A stretch of 64,000 nucleotides of DNA, taken from Rhea pennata. Its lineage: Eukaryota; Chordata; Aves; Rheiformes; Rheidae. Below are positions 45,111 through 57,830 of the stretch, one piece after another (within the stretch, counting starts at the first letter, position 1; each line of letters begins with the position of its first letter). The notes beneath the pieces were generated by a model. It was given only the letters and a program-made list of their open reading frames with translations. It did not search any database and was not told the DNA's origin. The translations under genes were made by a program, and so were the position numbers. The stretch spans positions 1,172,466-1,236,465 of the forward strand of contig NC_084663.1 of NCBI RefSeq assembly GCF_028389875.1, read 5' to 3'.

Positions 45111-47100
45111 CCACGTGCTCCCCAGGAGCAGCAGGAAGGTGACGTGCTTCCCCGGGGAGCCCGTGCACACGTGCGTGCATGCGTGCGCGCGCACACGTAG
45201 CTCTGTGCGTGCCTGTGTTTGCACCTTCGCACGTGTCCACACGTGTGACCCCAACCCACCCCGGCCCCGGGCACCGCCTGCCCCCAGCCCCTGCCTTGCT
45301 CTCGCTGGTCCCAGCTCTGCCATCCGGTCCCCGGTCCCTTGTCCTTGGTTCCTCGTCCCTACCCCCATCTCCAGCCCCGGTCCCCAGTTCCTGCTCTTAT
45401 CCCTGGATCCTCGTCCCTGCTCCCTGTCCCCAGTCCCTGCTCGCTGAGCCCGGCTCCACTGTCCCTGCTCCCCAGCACTGCTCCCTGTTCTGCTGTCCCG
45501 GTCCCTGATTCCCCCCGCCTGCGGCTCCGCTCGCCCTCCCCGGCGGGGCCGGAGGGGAGTTTTTTTCCCCTGACATCAGCCAGCGGGTGGAAAGTTTCCG
45601 TTGGACGGGCCCAGCCCCACGGCGTGGGGCTCCCCGCCTGGAAAATCGCCCGCCGGCTGGCTGGGGTCTGGCCGGCAGCGCCTGCCCGCGGGCCGGGACT
45701 CCGGCTGGCTCCGTGGCCCTGGGGCCGCCGGTGCCGGGTGCGCGGTGCTGGGCCCCGCGCCGACCCGTGGCTGGGTGCCCCCGGGGGGACCCAGGGGGCT
45801 GCGCGCGGGCTGGCTCAGCTGTGGAGGGGCCGGTGGGTGTCACGAAGGCGCAGGTCTCTGCAGGGGACCCCGCACGCAGCAGCGGGGAGGCGGCGGGGCG
45901 CCGTGCGCCCCCCAGCCCCGCGGCACGCAGCCGCCCCACGCCGAGGGCTCGCCCCCTGCACCGCGGCGGGGGCCGGGGTCGGTCCCCCCCCAGCCACCCC
46001 GACGCCGGTGCGCACGGGGCAGCACGTCGCTCACGGAGCCGGGCGGCCGCCGGGGCGGGCGCCAGGGGAGGCCGGCCTGGCCCGGAGCCCCGGCCCCCGG
46101 GAGGAGGGAGCCGGCTGAGTCAGGCCGGGGAGCCCGGCGGCACCTGGGCCGACCGCAGCCGGGGGCCCCGGCCCCCCCCCGCCGCCGGGGCTCCCCGCCG
46201 GCCCGTGTGCCGAACGGCACGGGCACCGGGCACCGAGCCCAGGGATTGCCGTGGGCACAGGGACTCCCGACCCTCGGGCACCGAGCCGGCCCCCGGGTGA
46301 GGGGATCCACATCCCTCGGGCACTGGGACCACCGCGGGCACGAGGATCCCAGCTCCTCGGGCGCTGGGCACCGGGACCCCAAGCCCAGGGCTCAGCACAG
46401 CGAGGCGCCTGGGGCTCAGAGACCCCCCTCCCCGACGTGGTGTGCACGGGGACCCCCACGGGTCTGACCCCGCAGGCACCAACCTCCCCCTACTCCAATC
46501 CCCAGAGCACCTGTGGCACGGGCAGCGAGGGCAGAGGGATCACCCCGGTCCGAGCCCATGGGCACCCTGGGTACAGGGACCCCTGGCCTCACGGAAATGG
46601 GAGCAGTGACCCCCCCCAGGGGTCTACCCTTCCCCCCCATAGCTCTGACCCAGACACTTGGGGCACCAACCACCCAGCTCTACCTCCCCGGGCACAGGGA
46701 CCTCCTGGCTCCGAGCCCACGGGCACGGGGAGCCCCCATGCTCACAGGCTCCCACCCCCAGCTCTGAGCCCACAGCCATAGGGACCTTCTTGACCTACGC
46801 GACGTAGCCATGCCCCAGACACTGGGGGCACGGACACAGGACCCTCCTCCACCTCCAACCTCCATCCTCCCTCTCTCAGAGGGATGCTGCTGCCCCAGGG
46901 CCTGGTTTGACCGTAGGGCTAGCACCTACCCTCCACCACCACGCTGCGAGACGGGCTCAAGCCCAGCCCCATGAATCCCCACCGAAGGGGATCCAAGGAC
47001 GTGTCACAGGCAGCCCCCATGCTACTGGCCTCATCCCACCCTTACCAGGGCTGCAGTAGGTCTGGGGCAGCTCCCAGGCGGCCAGCAGAGAGCAGGGCTA
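45111..47100. other. LEP-RBM28 convergent intergenic region, no gene seen
   Basis: CG-rich at 45540-46210 without recognised exons; 46240-46760 is a loose GGCACCGGGACCC-type low-complexity stretch. No conserved domain in any frame. Confidence 0.4.
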
Positions 47101-47126
47101 AGCAGGATCCTCATTCCAAGAGGCTA

Positions 47127-47132
47127 TTTATT
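47127..47132 (-). terminator. RBM28: RBM28 poly(A) signal
   Basis: TTTATT on the plus strand (AATAAA on minus) lies in an AT-rich stretch 750 bases beyond the RBM28 stop codon, making a ~770-base 3' UTR. Confidence 0.7.
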
Positions 47133-47883
47133 AAAATATATTCCTATTCCTTTACAGTAAAAACCTTTGTCAGTGACGCGGCATCAGGGCCCCAGAGACA
47201 GGTGCTGAGGGCTGCTGCAGCCTCCTCCATCATCGGGGAAAGAGGCTATTCCCTCCCAGGGTCCCCAAGGATGCGAGGCCCCTGCACCAGGGCTAAAACC
47301 TAGTGCAAGGATGGGCAGGAGAAGGGAGGGGGGCACCCACAGAGCCCGGGTGAGCGAGGGTGACCAGCCAGACGTAGGGGTGCTGGAGGGAGGGAAGCAG
47401 TAGCTGGAGAACTTGGCCCTTTTCTCAAAGCAGGACAGAGATGCTGGGGTGCAGGTCATGTCTTGGCACAGATACCGGTCTTGGCAGCCCAGGAGGGGTC
47501 TGAGCAGCCCCCAGAAACTCTGTTGGTGCTCAAGGCCTTTGCCCCTGCCTAGCACTCAGCTGGGAGTGCAGTGAGGTGCAAGAGTGCTGCCCCTCCGTTT
47601 CCCCAGCCCAGCACAAGGGGAGATGCCTAGTTCTTCCATTACTGAGGGGGAAGTTTCTTGGAAGCAGATACAAAAAGTTATTAAAAGAAGAAGAAATGTC
47701 CACTTTGCCCCACACCAGGGGCAGACTGTGTGCCAAGGGCGCAGATCCTGCTCGCCCCACGGTGCGCATCCCCCAGCTGCACCCGAGCAGAGGCCGAGGG
47801 CGCGGACCCCACGGGCCGCAGGCCCCCGGCTGTGCCGGGTGAGGTGCTGAGGACACGGCCCCCTCCCGCTGTGCCGGGCAGGA

Positions 47884-50800
47884 TCAGCTCTCAAACCACT
47901 TGCTCCTCTTGGCTGTGGGGGCACTGTCGGAGCTGCCCAGGATCTTCCTCTTGTACTGCTCCACGAGCTGGCTGAAACGGGCCTCGGCCTTGCTGCCCGC
48001 TGGGCGCTTTGGGGCGGCCTGGGGGCGAGACACGGGGACGAGGGCAGCGCGCGGGGCCCTCCGTCACACTCCTGCTGCTGCCCGCAGGATCGAGGGGGGC
48101 AGAGCCCCAGAGCACCACTGGGGTTGGGCAGAGGGTGCAAGAGGGAAAAGGGGGCTCTGGAGCCGCAGTGACGTGGGTCAAAGCAGGTACAGAGGTAGAG
48201 CACGCCGGGCCTCGCAGATTTGCCCCACAGCTCTGCTCTGCCTGGACCAGAGCTGGGACAGAGGATCTCCGTAGGGATTCAGGATCCAAGAAAGGGAACT
48301 ACCACATGCTGGGTCCGCCCAGGCCGAGGGAATGAGGGAACCCACGACCCCCGCTGCACCCCACAGCTGGGGGACTTGTCCGCGAGCAGCTGGGGCTGGG
48401 AGCACGTGAGCCCCCTGCTCCGTCCCTACCTGCGTGGGGGCCACGTTGCGCTTCTCCTTCCGCCGCTGTGCTTTGCCCTTGGGCTGCTTGGAGGGAACTG
48501 GCTTCACCTTCCCCTTGTCACGCTTCCTGTGCAGACGAGAAAGGACAAGCGTGGGTCCTCTGCCACGGCGTGCTGAGACACCCACGGGTGCCGCACAGTG
48601 CTGTGGGAACAGTCTTCCAGCAGCCACAGCGGATGGTGCAGCCCAGCCACAGCCGCGCTGCCGAGGACCCCCCGGGACAGCCCTCGGGAAGCAAGGGAGA
48701 AGCCACCCCCGCGATGCAGAGTGCGAAATGGAGGCATCACACCTACCTGATCTTGGGCCCGCGGTGTGATGGCATCACCAGCACCTTCCTCCGCTTGGTG
48801 CCATCAGGCAGCTCCATCCGCTCTACCTGTGCCTCCGTGCGGAAGCCAGCCCAGGGCACCGTGGGGAGGCCTCCCGGGGGGGCCGGGGCAGCCTCCTGTC
48901 CCCCAGGCTTCTCCTGCCCCTTTTGGCCCTTAGGTCCTGGCTCTGCTTGCTTCCCAGGACCTTGGGAGCCCTTGGGCCCCTTCGAGCTGTTTTTCTTCTT
49001 CCCCTGGTACTTCTTCTGTGGTCCTTCCGGCTCAGACGTCCCAGCAGCAGCTGGTCCCTTCTCCACTAGCTTCGGTTTCAGCTTGAGCTGTGCCAAACAC
49101 TGAGTCAGTGACAGGAGCCCTTGGCACAACACGGTCTGGCTGAGGGCAGCGGGTTGGCCCTACAGAGAGGGGACCCTCCAAACTGAGGCAAGCAGGGGGC
49201 AGAGAACCACTCCCCCGGGCCAGCATAGGACAGCGCAGCAGTAGCCCCTGCCCTGCTGCTGGTGGCCACACAAGGGCCTCTAGGCTCTGAGTACGCCTGC
49301 AACACGGTGGTCACCAGGGCCAGGGAGATCTCTGATGGTGCTGGACACCAGCACCAGACACGTGCAGGGCCACAGCAGCCAGACAGGGGCAACAGGAGCC
49401 AGGCCGAAGGGGGCTGAGGCCAGGCACGCACAGGGCGAGGGGACACGCCACGCACGGCCGTGCTCGGCAGCGTCTCCTACCAGGCTGCGCTGAGCTCGCT
49501 GCTCCTTCATCTTCAGCTTCCGGCGGTCCTCCAGCGAGAACTCCACGATGGGTCTCTGGGGGCAGAGCGCAGAGCAGGAGGGTGCGGGCAGGTCAGGGGA
49601 AAACTGAGGTAAGAGACCTGCACAGAGCTCCTAGGGTCCAGCCCCCCAGCATCAGGAGCATCTCTGGCTCTAATCTCCCCCCGTGACCCACAGCGCAGGG
49701 GGGTGATGAGGGGAGACCGCGTGCTCTCTGCAAAGTGGGAAGATAATGGGGGAGACCCCATGGAGCTGTGCAGAGCAAGGGGGTGATGGACAGGGGAGAC
49801 CCTGTGGTGTGGGACAGTGATTGCGGAGACCCCCAGCACCCTACAGGGTAGGGGAAGGTGACAGGGAGACCCCAGAGCGCAGGATGACAGGGGGACCCCA
49901 TGCTGCCCGACAGGGTGCTTTAGGAGGCAAAAGGGGTTGTGAGAATGATACCCAAGTGATTTTTCTAAGCTCTAGATCAGATCCTCGGCTGGGAACCACT
50001 CAGGAGAAGGAATGCATTAATTCACCTGGCACTGGTGACTTCCATTTTATGGTCTTTTTTGACTAAGTTTTTCTAGTCAGCATGGTGAATTGAAATGAAG
50101 TTAAACTATGACAGCAGCCCAACCACTGTGCACACAGCAGTGTTTGCTATTCCAATAAGAGTATAATTCTACTGCAAATCTTCTGTGCAGAAGGTGACAG
50201 GTACATCCTTGAGACCCGGCAGGGCAGGGCGAGGGCGCCCGCCTGCTGTAGGTGCACGTGTAACAGGAAACCCTGCAGGGTCCCACACAGTACGTCTAAG
50301 AGGGGAGACCCTGAAGGGTCCCAGCATCAAGGAGAGGGGGGAATGGTGGAGACTGCACGCTGCTCTGCCAGGCCGGGACATCACGGGGAGACTGCAGCAC
50401 CCCAGCTCCTCCAAGGAAACCCAGGCCCCTGAGATGCCTCCTCTCGCACACCCCAGGGAGGATCCCTCGGGCTGGAGGGGGCCGGAGGGATCCAGAGCCA
50501 GGCTCCAAACCTGCTGCTCCTGTGGGATGCACTCACCTTCTGGGGCCCGAAGAGCTGGGGGTTGTTGTTGGTGTGTCGCAGGGCGGCCAGGGCCTGCTCA
50601 TGCTCCGCGAACTCCACGAAGGCATAGCCCAGCGACTGCCCCTGCCCCTTCAGGTCCCGCATCACCCGGCACTGGGGACACAGCAGGGGCTGTCCAAGCT
50701 GCAACCGGGCCTCCTCCCGGCACCCCACCACTAGATCCCCACCGCCCCCACAGCCTGGGGCCCATAGTCCCACCTCACTGAGCGACACCCACCTTGCCTG

Positions 50801-53800
50801 CACCCCACTGTGCCCGCAGCAACCGCCGCCCCACAGCTCATCCCGGCAGCCTCACAGGGCTGGGACAATAAAGCCACGACGCAGCCGCGGTGGCCTGGCA
50901 GCAGCTGCCCGGAGCAGGGCTGTGCACCGACCCCTGCACAGGGCAGGGACACGTGCGGTGTGTGGGACAACACCTACCTCCTTGATGCGCACGTTCTTGC
51001 CGCCGCCGGCAGCCTTCAGCAGCAGGCGCCGGAGCTGCGCGCTGTCCACGGCCTTGGGCAGGTTGTGCACGCAGAGCCGCGTGCGGGACACAAAGATGTT
51101 CTGGTCCCTCAGCTTCTGGTACTTGAGTTCTTCAAACTGGGAGCAGGAAATTGTTACTGGGGACATCCCCCCTACCGGGGCAGGCTGTCCCTGACCTCGT
51201 CAGCCTGCGTTGCCTCCCTCTCAAGTCGGACACTGACACAGCAGCCATCACGTCTGCCTCCCTCCCCAGGACCTGCACACACTCACCCGTGCTCGCTTAG
51301 CCATATCTGCATCGCTCACTCCCTCTGCAGCCTTCGTCCCAGCTCGGATCACTGCAGGGGGACAAGATGGGGGTATCAAGGGCACCTCAACATCCCCTGG
51401 GCTGGAGATTGCTCCCAAGAGCCAACCCTGCTCCCCCAGCAGCCCTGTGGACCTGGGACGTGCTGCTGCTCTGTTGGAAAAGAGCCACAGTCACCCCGCC
51501 CTCAGCAGAGAGCTGCAACGAACCCCCTTGAGGGGGATGCAATCCGCCGAGCTCAAGGCGGGCCCTGCCCTGCTGGCTGCTGTGAGCCTGCTCTGGCCAC
51601 AGCCTGCTCACAGCACTACCTGCAAAGCCCTGGACACGAAGAGCAGGTCCCACAACATCCCTCTCGCTGAGGGACCAGCCTCTCGGCACACCCCAGTGAG
51701 GGAAACTGAGGCACAGCCTTCCCCGAAGGAGCAGGGACACTGCACCAGGGCCCGAGGCACAGACGAGGCCTCAGCTCCTGCTTTCCAAAGCCCTTTGTCC
51801 TCAGGGGACAGCAGGGAGCTCGGTGGTGGCAGGAGAAGGTACTCACAGCCTTCGCGGGCCAGGTAGAGGTTGCGGGTGCCCGTGGGCTTCTTCGCCTTCT
51901 GCCCACGGAGCTTCTGGGCCTCCTCGCGGCTCACGGCCAGGTCGATACGGAGCAGCCGCCCATCCAGGCGCAGCCCCCCATCCTGAAAGGGGGCAGGGAG
52001 GAACAAGGTCAATTAGGACTTTGCAGCCTTGGCAGGGGAGCTCTTGCTCCCCCTCTGCATGCAGCAAAGGGGGCTGAAATAACCCCAAAGAGCAGGGCTG
52101 AGCCCTTCCCCACAGCATCCCAGAGATCCCCTGGGTAAGAAACTGGGTGGCTGGTGCTCTTCTCCATGCCCCCGGTGCTACTCCTTGCCACCCCCGCTCA
52201 CCTCGCTGTCCTCTTCGGCAGCCTGGAGGCATTTCTGGGCTGCTTCCTGCGTCAGGAACTGGGCAAAGGCACAACCTGCGGACAGAGGCCCCACCACTTC
52301 GTGACCTCTTGCAGGAGCAGAGGAGCCAGAGCCCTCCTCCAGCAGGAGGGGCAAATGGCAGCCCAGGGGTCCCCCAAGGGCTTGGGGGACCCACTCACAG
52401 GGAACACGGCTCCCTCCCAGGGTGGCACGGCTGTTTGCCCCCTTGCAGGGGCCCTGGCAGCAGGACAGGAGGCCCCAGGGACTCCCCTCCTCCCCAGGCA
52501 GGGTTACCTTTGGAGTGCTCTGTGTCAGGGTGCAGGACAATGCGGACGTACTTGAGGTCTCCGAACTGCTGCAGCATCTCCCCCAGGGCTTCCTCCTCTG
52601 TATCAAAGGACAGATTCCTACCAGGGCAACCAGACACCGTCACGGCCTGCCACAGCGCACAGCTCTTCTCTCCAGCATGCCCCAGAGCCTCTCCAGGCCG
52701 TATCCCCCAGGACCATCCCCAGGCACCCTGTCAGTCTTGGGTGAGGGCTTCTGGGGAAGCACAACTGCCCTGCACGCCACAGATGGACTACCTGTGCTGG
52801 CAGAGGGTCCCAAACCACTGCAGGGAGGGCGGGCCAGGGTTTCTAGGCACCTAGGGTCATCCTGGAGACATTTCTAACACACACCCAGCAGGAGAGGATC
52901 CAGTCCCATCCACCATTGCTGGTGATGGGGGTCCTGCCCGCCCTTGCTGAGAACTCATGGATGGGGTGTTCCTGTTCTGCCCCCCAACAGGGTTTCCCTG
53001 GCAGGAGCTGAAACACGAGACCCAGCCACACACCGGCACTAACCCTCACCTTCTCCACCCATCTGGCGATACCCAGCACCCACCTAATAAAGACAGTCTT
53101 CCCTTCACCCACGTCCGAGGGAGGCTTTTGTCCCTTCCGCTTCTTCTTGGGTGCCTCTGATTCTGGACCTGGAAAGCATCCAGCACAGTTTAACGCATGT
53201 AGGGATGCTGCGTCGCCCTGCAAGGCAGCAGCTGGGCTGCAGGAGTCCCAGTACCCTGGTAAAGCTCTCCCAGTACCTAACTGGTGCAGGCTCTGCACAA
53301 GGGCACCCCAGTGCCCTGCCCACAGCAGCTCACCACCAACCCTCACTCACTTGCTCCCAGTCTCATCTACCAAGGCAGAACAGACCTTCCTCCTCCTCAT
53401 CATCATCCAAGCCCTCCTGGTCACTGTCATTCTTGCTCCCACTGGCTGCTTCATCATCATCTTCTTCCTCTTCTTCCTCATCTTCCTCCTCCTGCTCTTC
53501 CTCCTCACTGCTCTCCACAGCCACTGTCATCTTCCCAGCCCTGCAACAGCCGAGGCAGCATGTGAGTCCATTCAGCCCAGCTGGGAGCCCTAAGCCACAC
53601 AGTCCCCAATCCCATAGCAGCCCCAAAAAATCCCCAGTCCCCACATAGAGGCCAAGCAAGGGGCGATCCCAGTCCTGCCAATCCTGTGCTGGGGACATGG
53701 CGCAACCTGGAGTCCCACAGGGAGGACAGACACCCCCAGTTCTGGCAGCGTGGGGGGCAGAGGCTGTAAAGGAAACACTTTCCGGGGAGGACGGGGGCAG

Positions 53801-56800
53801 GCAGAGGCGAGCAGCGGATTCTGCCACCCCAGGCCTGTGCTGGCAAGGTCCTAAAGCAAGATGGATCCCCCCAGGATGAGCCCCAGCTCTCACTTCTCTC
53901 TGTCCCCAGCCAGCACAGCCCTCTCCCCTCACTCACCGGCCTTGCCCCTGGGAAAGGGACGGCTTGTTCTGTCCAGCTGCTTCCTCTTCCTCCTCCTCCT
54001 CCTCTTCCTCTTCTTCCTCCTCTTCACTGGCATTCTCCGGATCCTGCTCTTGGATCCCTCCAGATTTCTCCTCCTTGTTCTCTGTGGAGTGGACCAAGAC
54101 AGGAGACAAGGAAGAGAAAGAAGAGATCATTTCCAACACTGCCACCGCCCCGAGGATGGCAGCAGTCCCTGCTGCCCTGTTTCTGGGAATCCACGAGGAG
54201 GGCGGCATGGGGCACAGGGCAGGGCCCAGAACCGGACTTGGAGAACAGGCTGGGACACCTGGGTCCCAGCTGGACAGCGGCAGGCACTCACCGGAAGGCA
54301 GGGAGCCCTGCGTCGCGCGGTACTTATCCTTGGCCACAGCCCAGTCCACAGCTACCAGCCGCTCTGGGGAGGCGAAAAGGGGCATCAGAGCCCGCTGCGA
54401 GCGTCCCCGTGCCCAGGTGGCCTTCAAGGCCAGCCACAGAGAGTGCTGGGACGTGTTCAGCAGCCCAGGGCAGGCCTCGCCCGAGGAGGAGGGGGAGCAG
54501 GCAGGCCCGGACCTTTGATCTTCGTCATGTTCATCCCCTTGAGCGCCTTGGCTGCTTCCAGCATGTTCCTGAACTGCACGAAGGCGAATCCCCGCATCTT
54601 CCCATCTGCGAGAACAAGAGCTCAGAGCCCGCCAGGAGCTGCCACGAGGGCACCGCAGCCCAGGAGATCCCCGTCAGGCTTGGCGGGGCCAGGCTACCAG
54701 TGCGGAGCACCCAGGCAGAGCCCAGCCCCACCAAGCAGGCCCAGGAAGGCCCACCAGAGGCTGGCCCAGGTGGTTGGCATAAGAACAACTACTACAAGGG
54801 AAAGAACAAGGTTGTTTTGACTGAGAAAAAGGCATCAAGGAAATGCAATAAAAGACTGGAAAGCCCCAAGGGTGAGGAGGGTTGAATCCGCTGCTCCTTC
54901 TAGCGCAGGATGGAAGGGCTCCTCTGCAGGCGGGGAGCCGCTTTGGAAAAGCAGGAGAAAACATTTTTTTTCCCCAGAGCGCCCAATTCGGCTTGTGAAC
55001 TCATTCCTGCAGGACGCGTTTAACCGACCCAGCAAGTAGGGGACTAAGGCAGATAGAGAAAACACAATGCTGCTGCTGTTACGTATGGCTCAGCCGCTGA
55101 AGCGCAGTGGTCATCATCAAGCAAAACCCATCTTGTTCACCTCGTTTTTCGCACTTCTTGCCAAAGTACCTCTCGCTACCTAAGATAAGAAAGCAGGCCA
55201 AAAGGTCTGAAGAGCTTGGCCCACCTCTGAGAATGATTTCCTGCAGAGTCATGCAGCACCAAAACACCTGGTCCCACTAGAAGTGAGGGCTGGAGGCAGC
55301 GCTGGGCAGCATAGTCCGGGTGCTGGGGCCCACCTAGACATCAGCAGCAGCTCCGAGCCTGGCCCACAGGGACTGATCCTGCACATCACTCCCCTCTGCA
55401 GTCCCTGGAGAAGATATGCTCCACAGGAGCTTCATCAGGGGAATGAGGCTCAGCCTCACCTGGCTTCCTGGGGATGTTCACCTCCAGAACGGTGCCAAAA
55501 GGAGAGAACACAGACTTCAGGTCATCTTCAGAGCACTGAGGAGACACAGCAAAGAGCAGCCTGGTGAGGGAAGGGTTGGGAGGGGGAACAGGAGGCAGTC
55601 GGAAGCATCTCCCATGACATGTCCCCCAGAAGCAAGCAAGGATGTCGCTTGCGTTCCCTGCTCCTCAGCGCACGGTCACCATCCTATGAACGGGACAGAT
55701 CAGTGGTCCCAGGGCAGCCCTCAAGTGGTCACTTACAGGTCCTCAGTCACAACCCGTGCCAGGCTAGAAGACAGAAACCGCCAGCCGGGGACGCTTGGTG
55801 GGCGGGGGCCGCCCTCCCCGCCCGCTGGGGGTCACATAGTGAAAGCCAAAACGGAGGCGAGGGCGGGACACGGGGCGAGAGCTCCCCATACCTTGAAGCT
55901 GAGGTTGCGGATGATCAGCCTGGCCTTCTTGGAGGCACCTTTGGGCTTCCTCAGCTCCTGCTTCGCTGCAGGAGCGGCCTTAGGGGTACCTAGAACGGAG
56001 CGACGATAGCGACTCGGGGTCAGCGCCGCCTGGGAACGGACCGAGAGCTGCCTGCCCGTCCCACAGCACCACCTGCCCCCCCAGCTGCTCCCGGAGGGCC
56101 TCCTGAACCCTCCTTGAGGGACAGCCACCCACCAGGCCCCAAAGCCCTACACCCCTGCAGGGTCTCCAGCCGGTTCCCAGCTCACACCGCCGCCGCCGCA
56201 TCCTCCTGCTGCCGCTTCCTCTTGTTCTGCCCTTCCCTCAGCTTCTGCCTGGCCACGGTCACGCTGAGCCTGCGGCCGCCGAAGGTGGTGGCCTCCCCGA
56301 GGGCTCGCCGCGCGTCCTCGGGCAGGCAGAAGGTGACGTAGCCGAACCCGCGGCAGGTCTCGCTGCCTGGGGCCAGGGGCCGCAGTGAGGTCCTCGCGCC
56401 CCCCCCCCTCCAGCGCACCCTCTCCCAGGGGGGTGGGGGCGCAGCGTCCCACCCCCAAGGGACGCTCGGGCTCACGCTGTCCCTGGGTCCCCTCCCCTGC
56501 CCCCAACGTGGCCCAGTCCCCCCACGGCCCACCGCAAGGGTCCTCGTGTTCCCACCCCCCCCCCCCCGGCACGTTTTAGCGTCCTCCCCCAGCCTGCCCC
56601 CCAACCTCCCCCAGGCCTCCCCCATCCTGCCCCCCCGACATGGCCCAGAACGTCCCATGTTCCGGCCCCTGCCTCCTGCCCCCCACATCTGCCCCCACAT
56701 CCTGTCCCCACACACCTGTGCCCCCCCAGTCTGCTTCGCCCACGTGCCCCAAGCGCCCCAGTATAACCCAGGAACCCTCACTGCCACCTCCAGCCCCCCA

Positions 56801-57733
56801 ACACACTTCAGCCCCATTTCCCTGCCCCCCCCAGCACCAGCCCCCATGTCCTGCTCCCCACTTGCCCCAGCCCCTATGTACTACCCCCCACACACCCCAG
56901 ACCCTACACCCTGCCCCCCAACATGTGCCCCGTCCCATGTCCCTAGCCCCTTCACACCGCCCCAACCCATGTCCTGCCCCATACACCCCAAACCCATGCC
57001 CTGCACCCCAACTTCAGCCCCATGCCCTGCCCCACGTGCCCCAGTCCCATGCCCTGCACCCCTACTCCCAGCCCCATGTCCTGCCCCCACATGCCCAGAC
57101 CCATTCCCTGCACCCCCCACTCTAGCTCCATGTCCTACCCCACGTGCCCTAGCCCCACACGCTGCCCTCCACTCCAGCCCCACGCTCAGACCCCCCACGC
57201 CCCAGACCCACAACCCTGCCCCCCCACTCCAGCCCCACGAGCCCCAGACCCATGCCCTGCACCCCCACTCCAGCTCCATGTCCTACCCCCACGCGCCCTG
57301 CCCCCCACTCCAGCCCCATGCCCTGCCCCACAGGCCCCAGACCCATGCCCTGCACCTCGCCCAGCCCCACACCCTGCCCCCCCACTCCAGCCCCACTTGC
57401 CCAGACCCACGCCCTGCGCCCACTCCAGCCCCATGCCCTGCCCCACATGCCCAGACCCACGCCCTGCCCCACACACCCCAGACCCATGTCCTGCACCCCG
57501 CCCCAGCCCACGCCCTGCCCCATTCCAGCCCCACGCGCTTCCCCCCGCGCTGCCCCCCCGCGCTGCCGCCCGCAGCCCGCGGCCCCCGGCGCGCCCACCC
57601 CGCTCGGTGACGACGAAGCAGCGGCGGAGCGGCCCCGAAGCGGCCGAAGAGCTGCTCGAGGGCGGCGGAGCGGGCGGCGGGCGGCAGCCCCCGCACCAGC
57701 ACCGTGCGCGGCGCCGCCGCCGCCGGCCGCCAT
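47884..57733 (-). CDS. RBM28: RBM28 (nucleolar RNA-binding protein, Nop4-like), 19 exons
   Basis: Nucleolar protein with four RRMs, linked to ribosome biogenesis and spliceosomal snRNPs. Exons 5' to 3' on minus: 57733-57599, 56366-56188, ~55978-55892, 55535-55460, 54605-54513, 54363-54292, 54081-53937, 53540-53386, 53168-53084, 52617-52508, 52275-52202, 51982-51847, 51351-51287, 51136-50978, 50671-50537, 49555-49481, 49087-48747, 48526-48430, 48018-47884. About 783 residues (human 759). RRM1 spans exons 1-2 (CRGFGYVTF), RRM2 exons 3-6 ([19 protein letters not shown]), acidic E/D tract exons 7-8, RRM3 exons 9-12 (KTVFIRNLSF across a junction, CAFAQF), RRM4 exons 14-16 ([19 protein letters not shown]), then a Lys-rich tail ending KRSKWFES. 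Phases fit from exon 4 on; the exon 3 acceptor is uncertain (55978 or 55989). Exon 1 has two one-base frame breaks. Convergent with LEP. Confidence 0.95.
49960..50215. other. AT-richer unique block in RBM28 intron, possibly old transposon or snoRNA
   Basis: Lies between exons at 50537 and 49555. Contains AGATCCTCGGCTGGGAACC, resembling the core of ancient CR1/MIR-like elements, then ATTCCAATAAGAGTATAATT and a terminal GGTGACAGG. An H/ACA-like fold is conceivable but not shown. Confidence 0.25.
54770..55290. other. AT-richer unique block in RBM28 intron
   Basis: About 500 bases of near-average composition between the RBM28 exons at 55460 and 54605, unlike the rest of the gene. Could be a decayed retrotransposon; no family recognised. 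Confidence 0.3.
56575..57540. repeat. C-rich low-complexity array in RBM28 intron 1
   Basis: Irregular units of CCCATGCCCTGCACCCC and CACTCCAGCCCCATG, ~30-45 bp apart, fill intron 1. Long open frames on both strands are spurious. Confidence 0.85.
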
Positions 57734-57830
57734 CGTGGGCCGCGCCGCGCCGCGGGGGCTGCCGGGAGGCGGGGGGGGGGGGGGGGGGAGCGACCCCTGG
57801 CGGCGCGGCGGGGCGCAGCAGGGTGTGCGG
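57734..57830 (-). promoter_or_regulatory. RBM28: RBM28 5' flank/promoter
   Basis: CpG-dense GCGGCGCGGC sequence and a G-run (57770-57790) directly upstream of the ATG, then a minisatellite starts at about 57830. The unique promoter is therefore under 100 bases unless the array takes part. Confidence 0.45.

Noticed and set aside
53400-54070. Glu/Asp-run frames as a separate acidic protein
   Set aside because: They are RBM28 exons 7 and 8, the acidic linker between RRM2 and RRM3, joined by proper splice phases.
47884-57733. RBM28 as a pseudogene because of exon 1 frame breaks
   Set aside because: The other exons keep reading frame, splice sites and all RRM motifs; localised indels in GC runs are more likely base errors.
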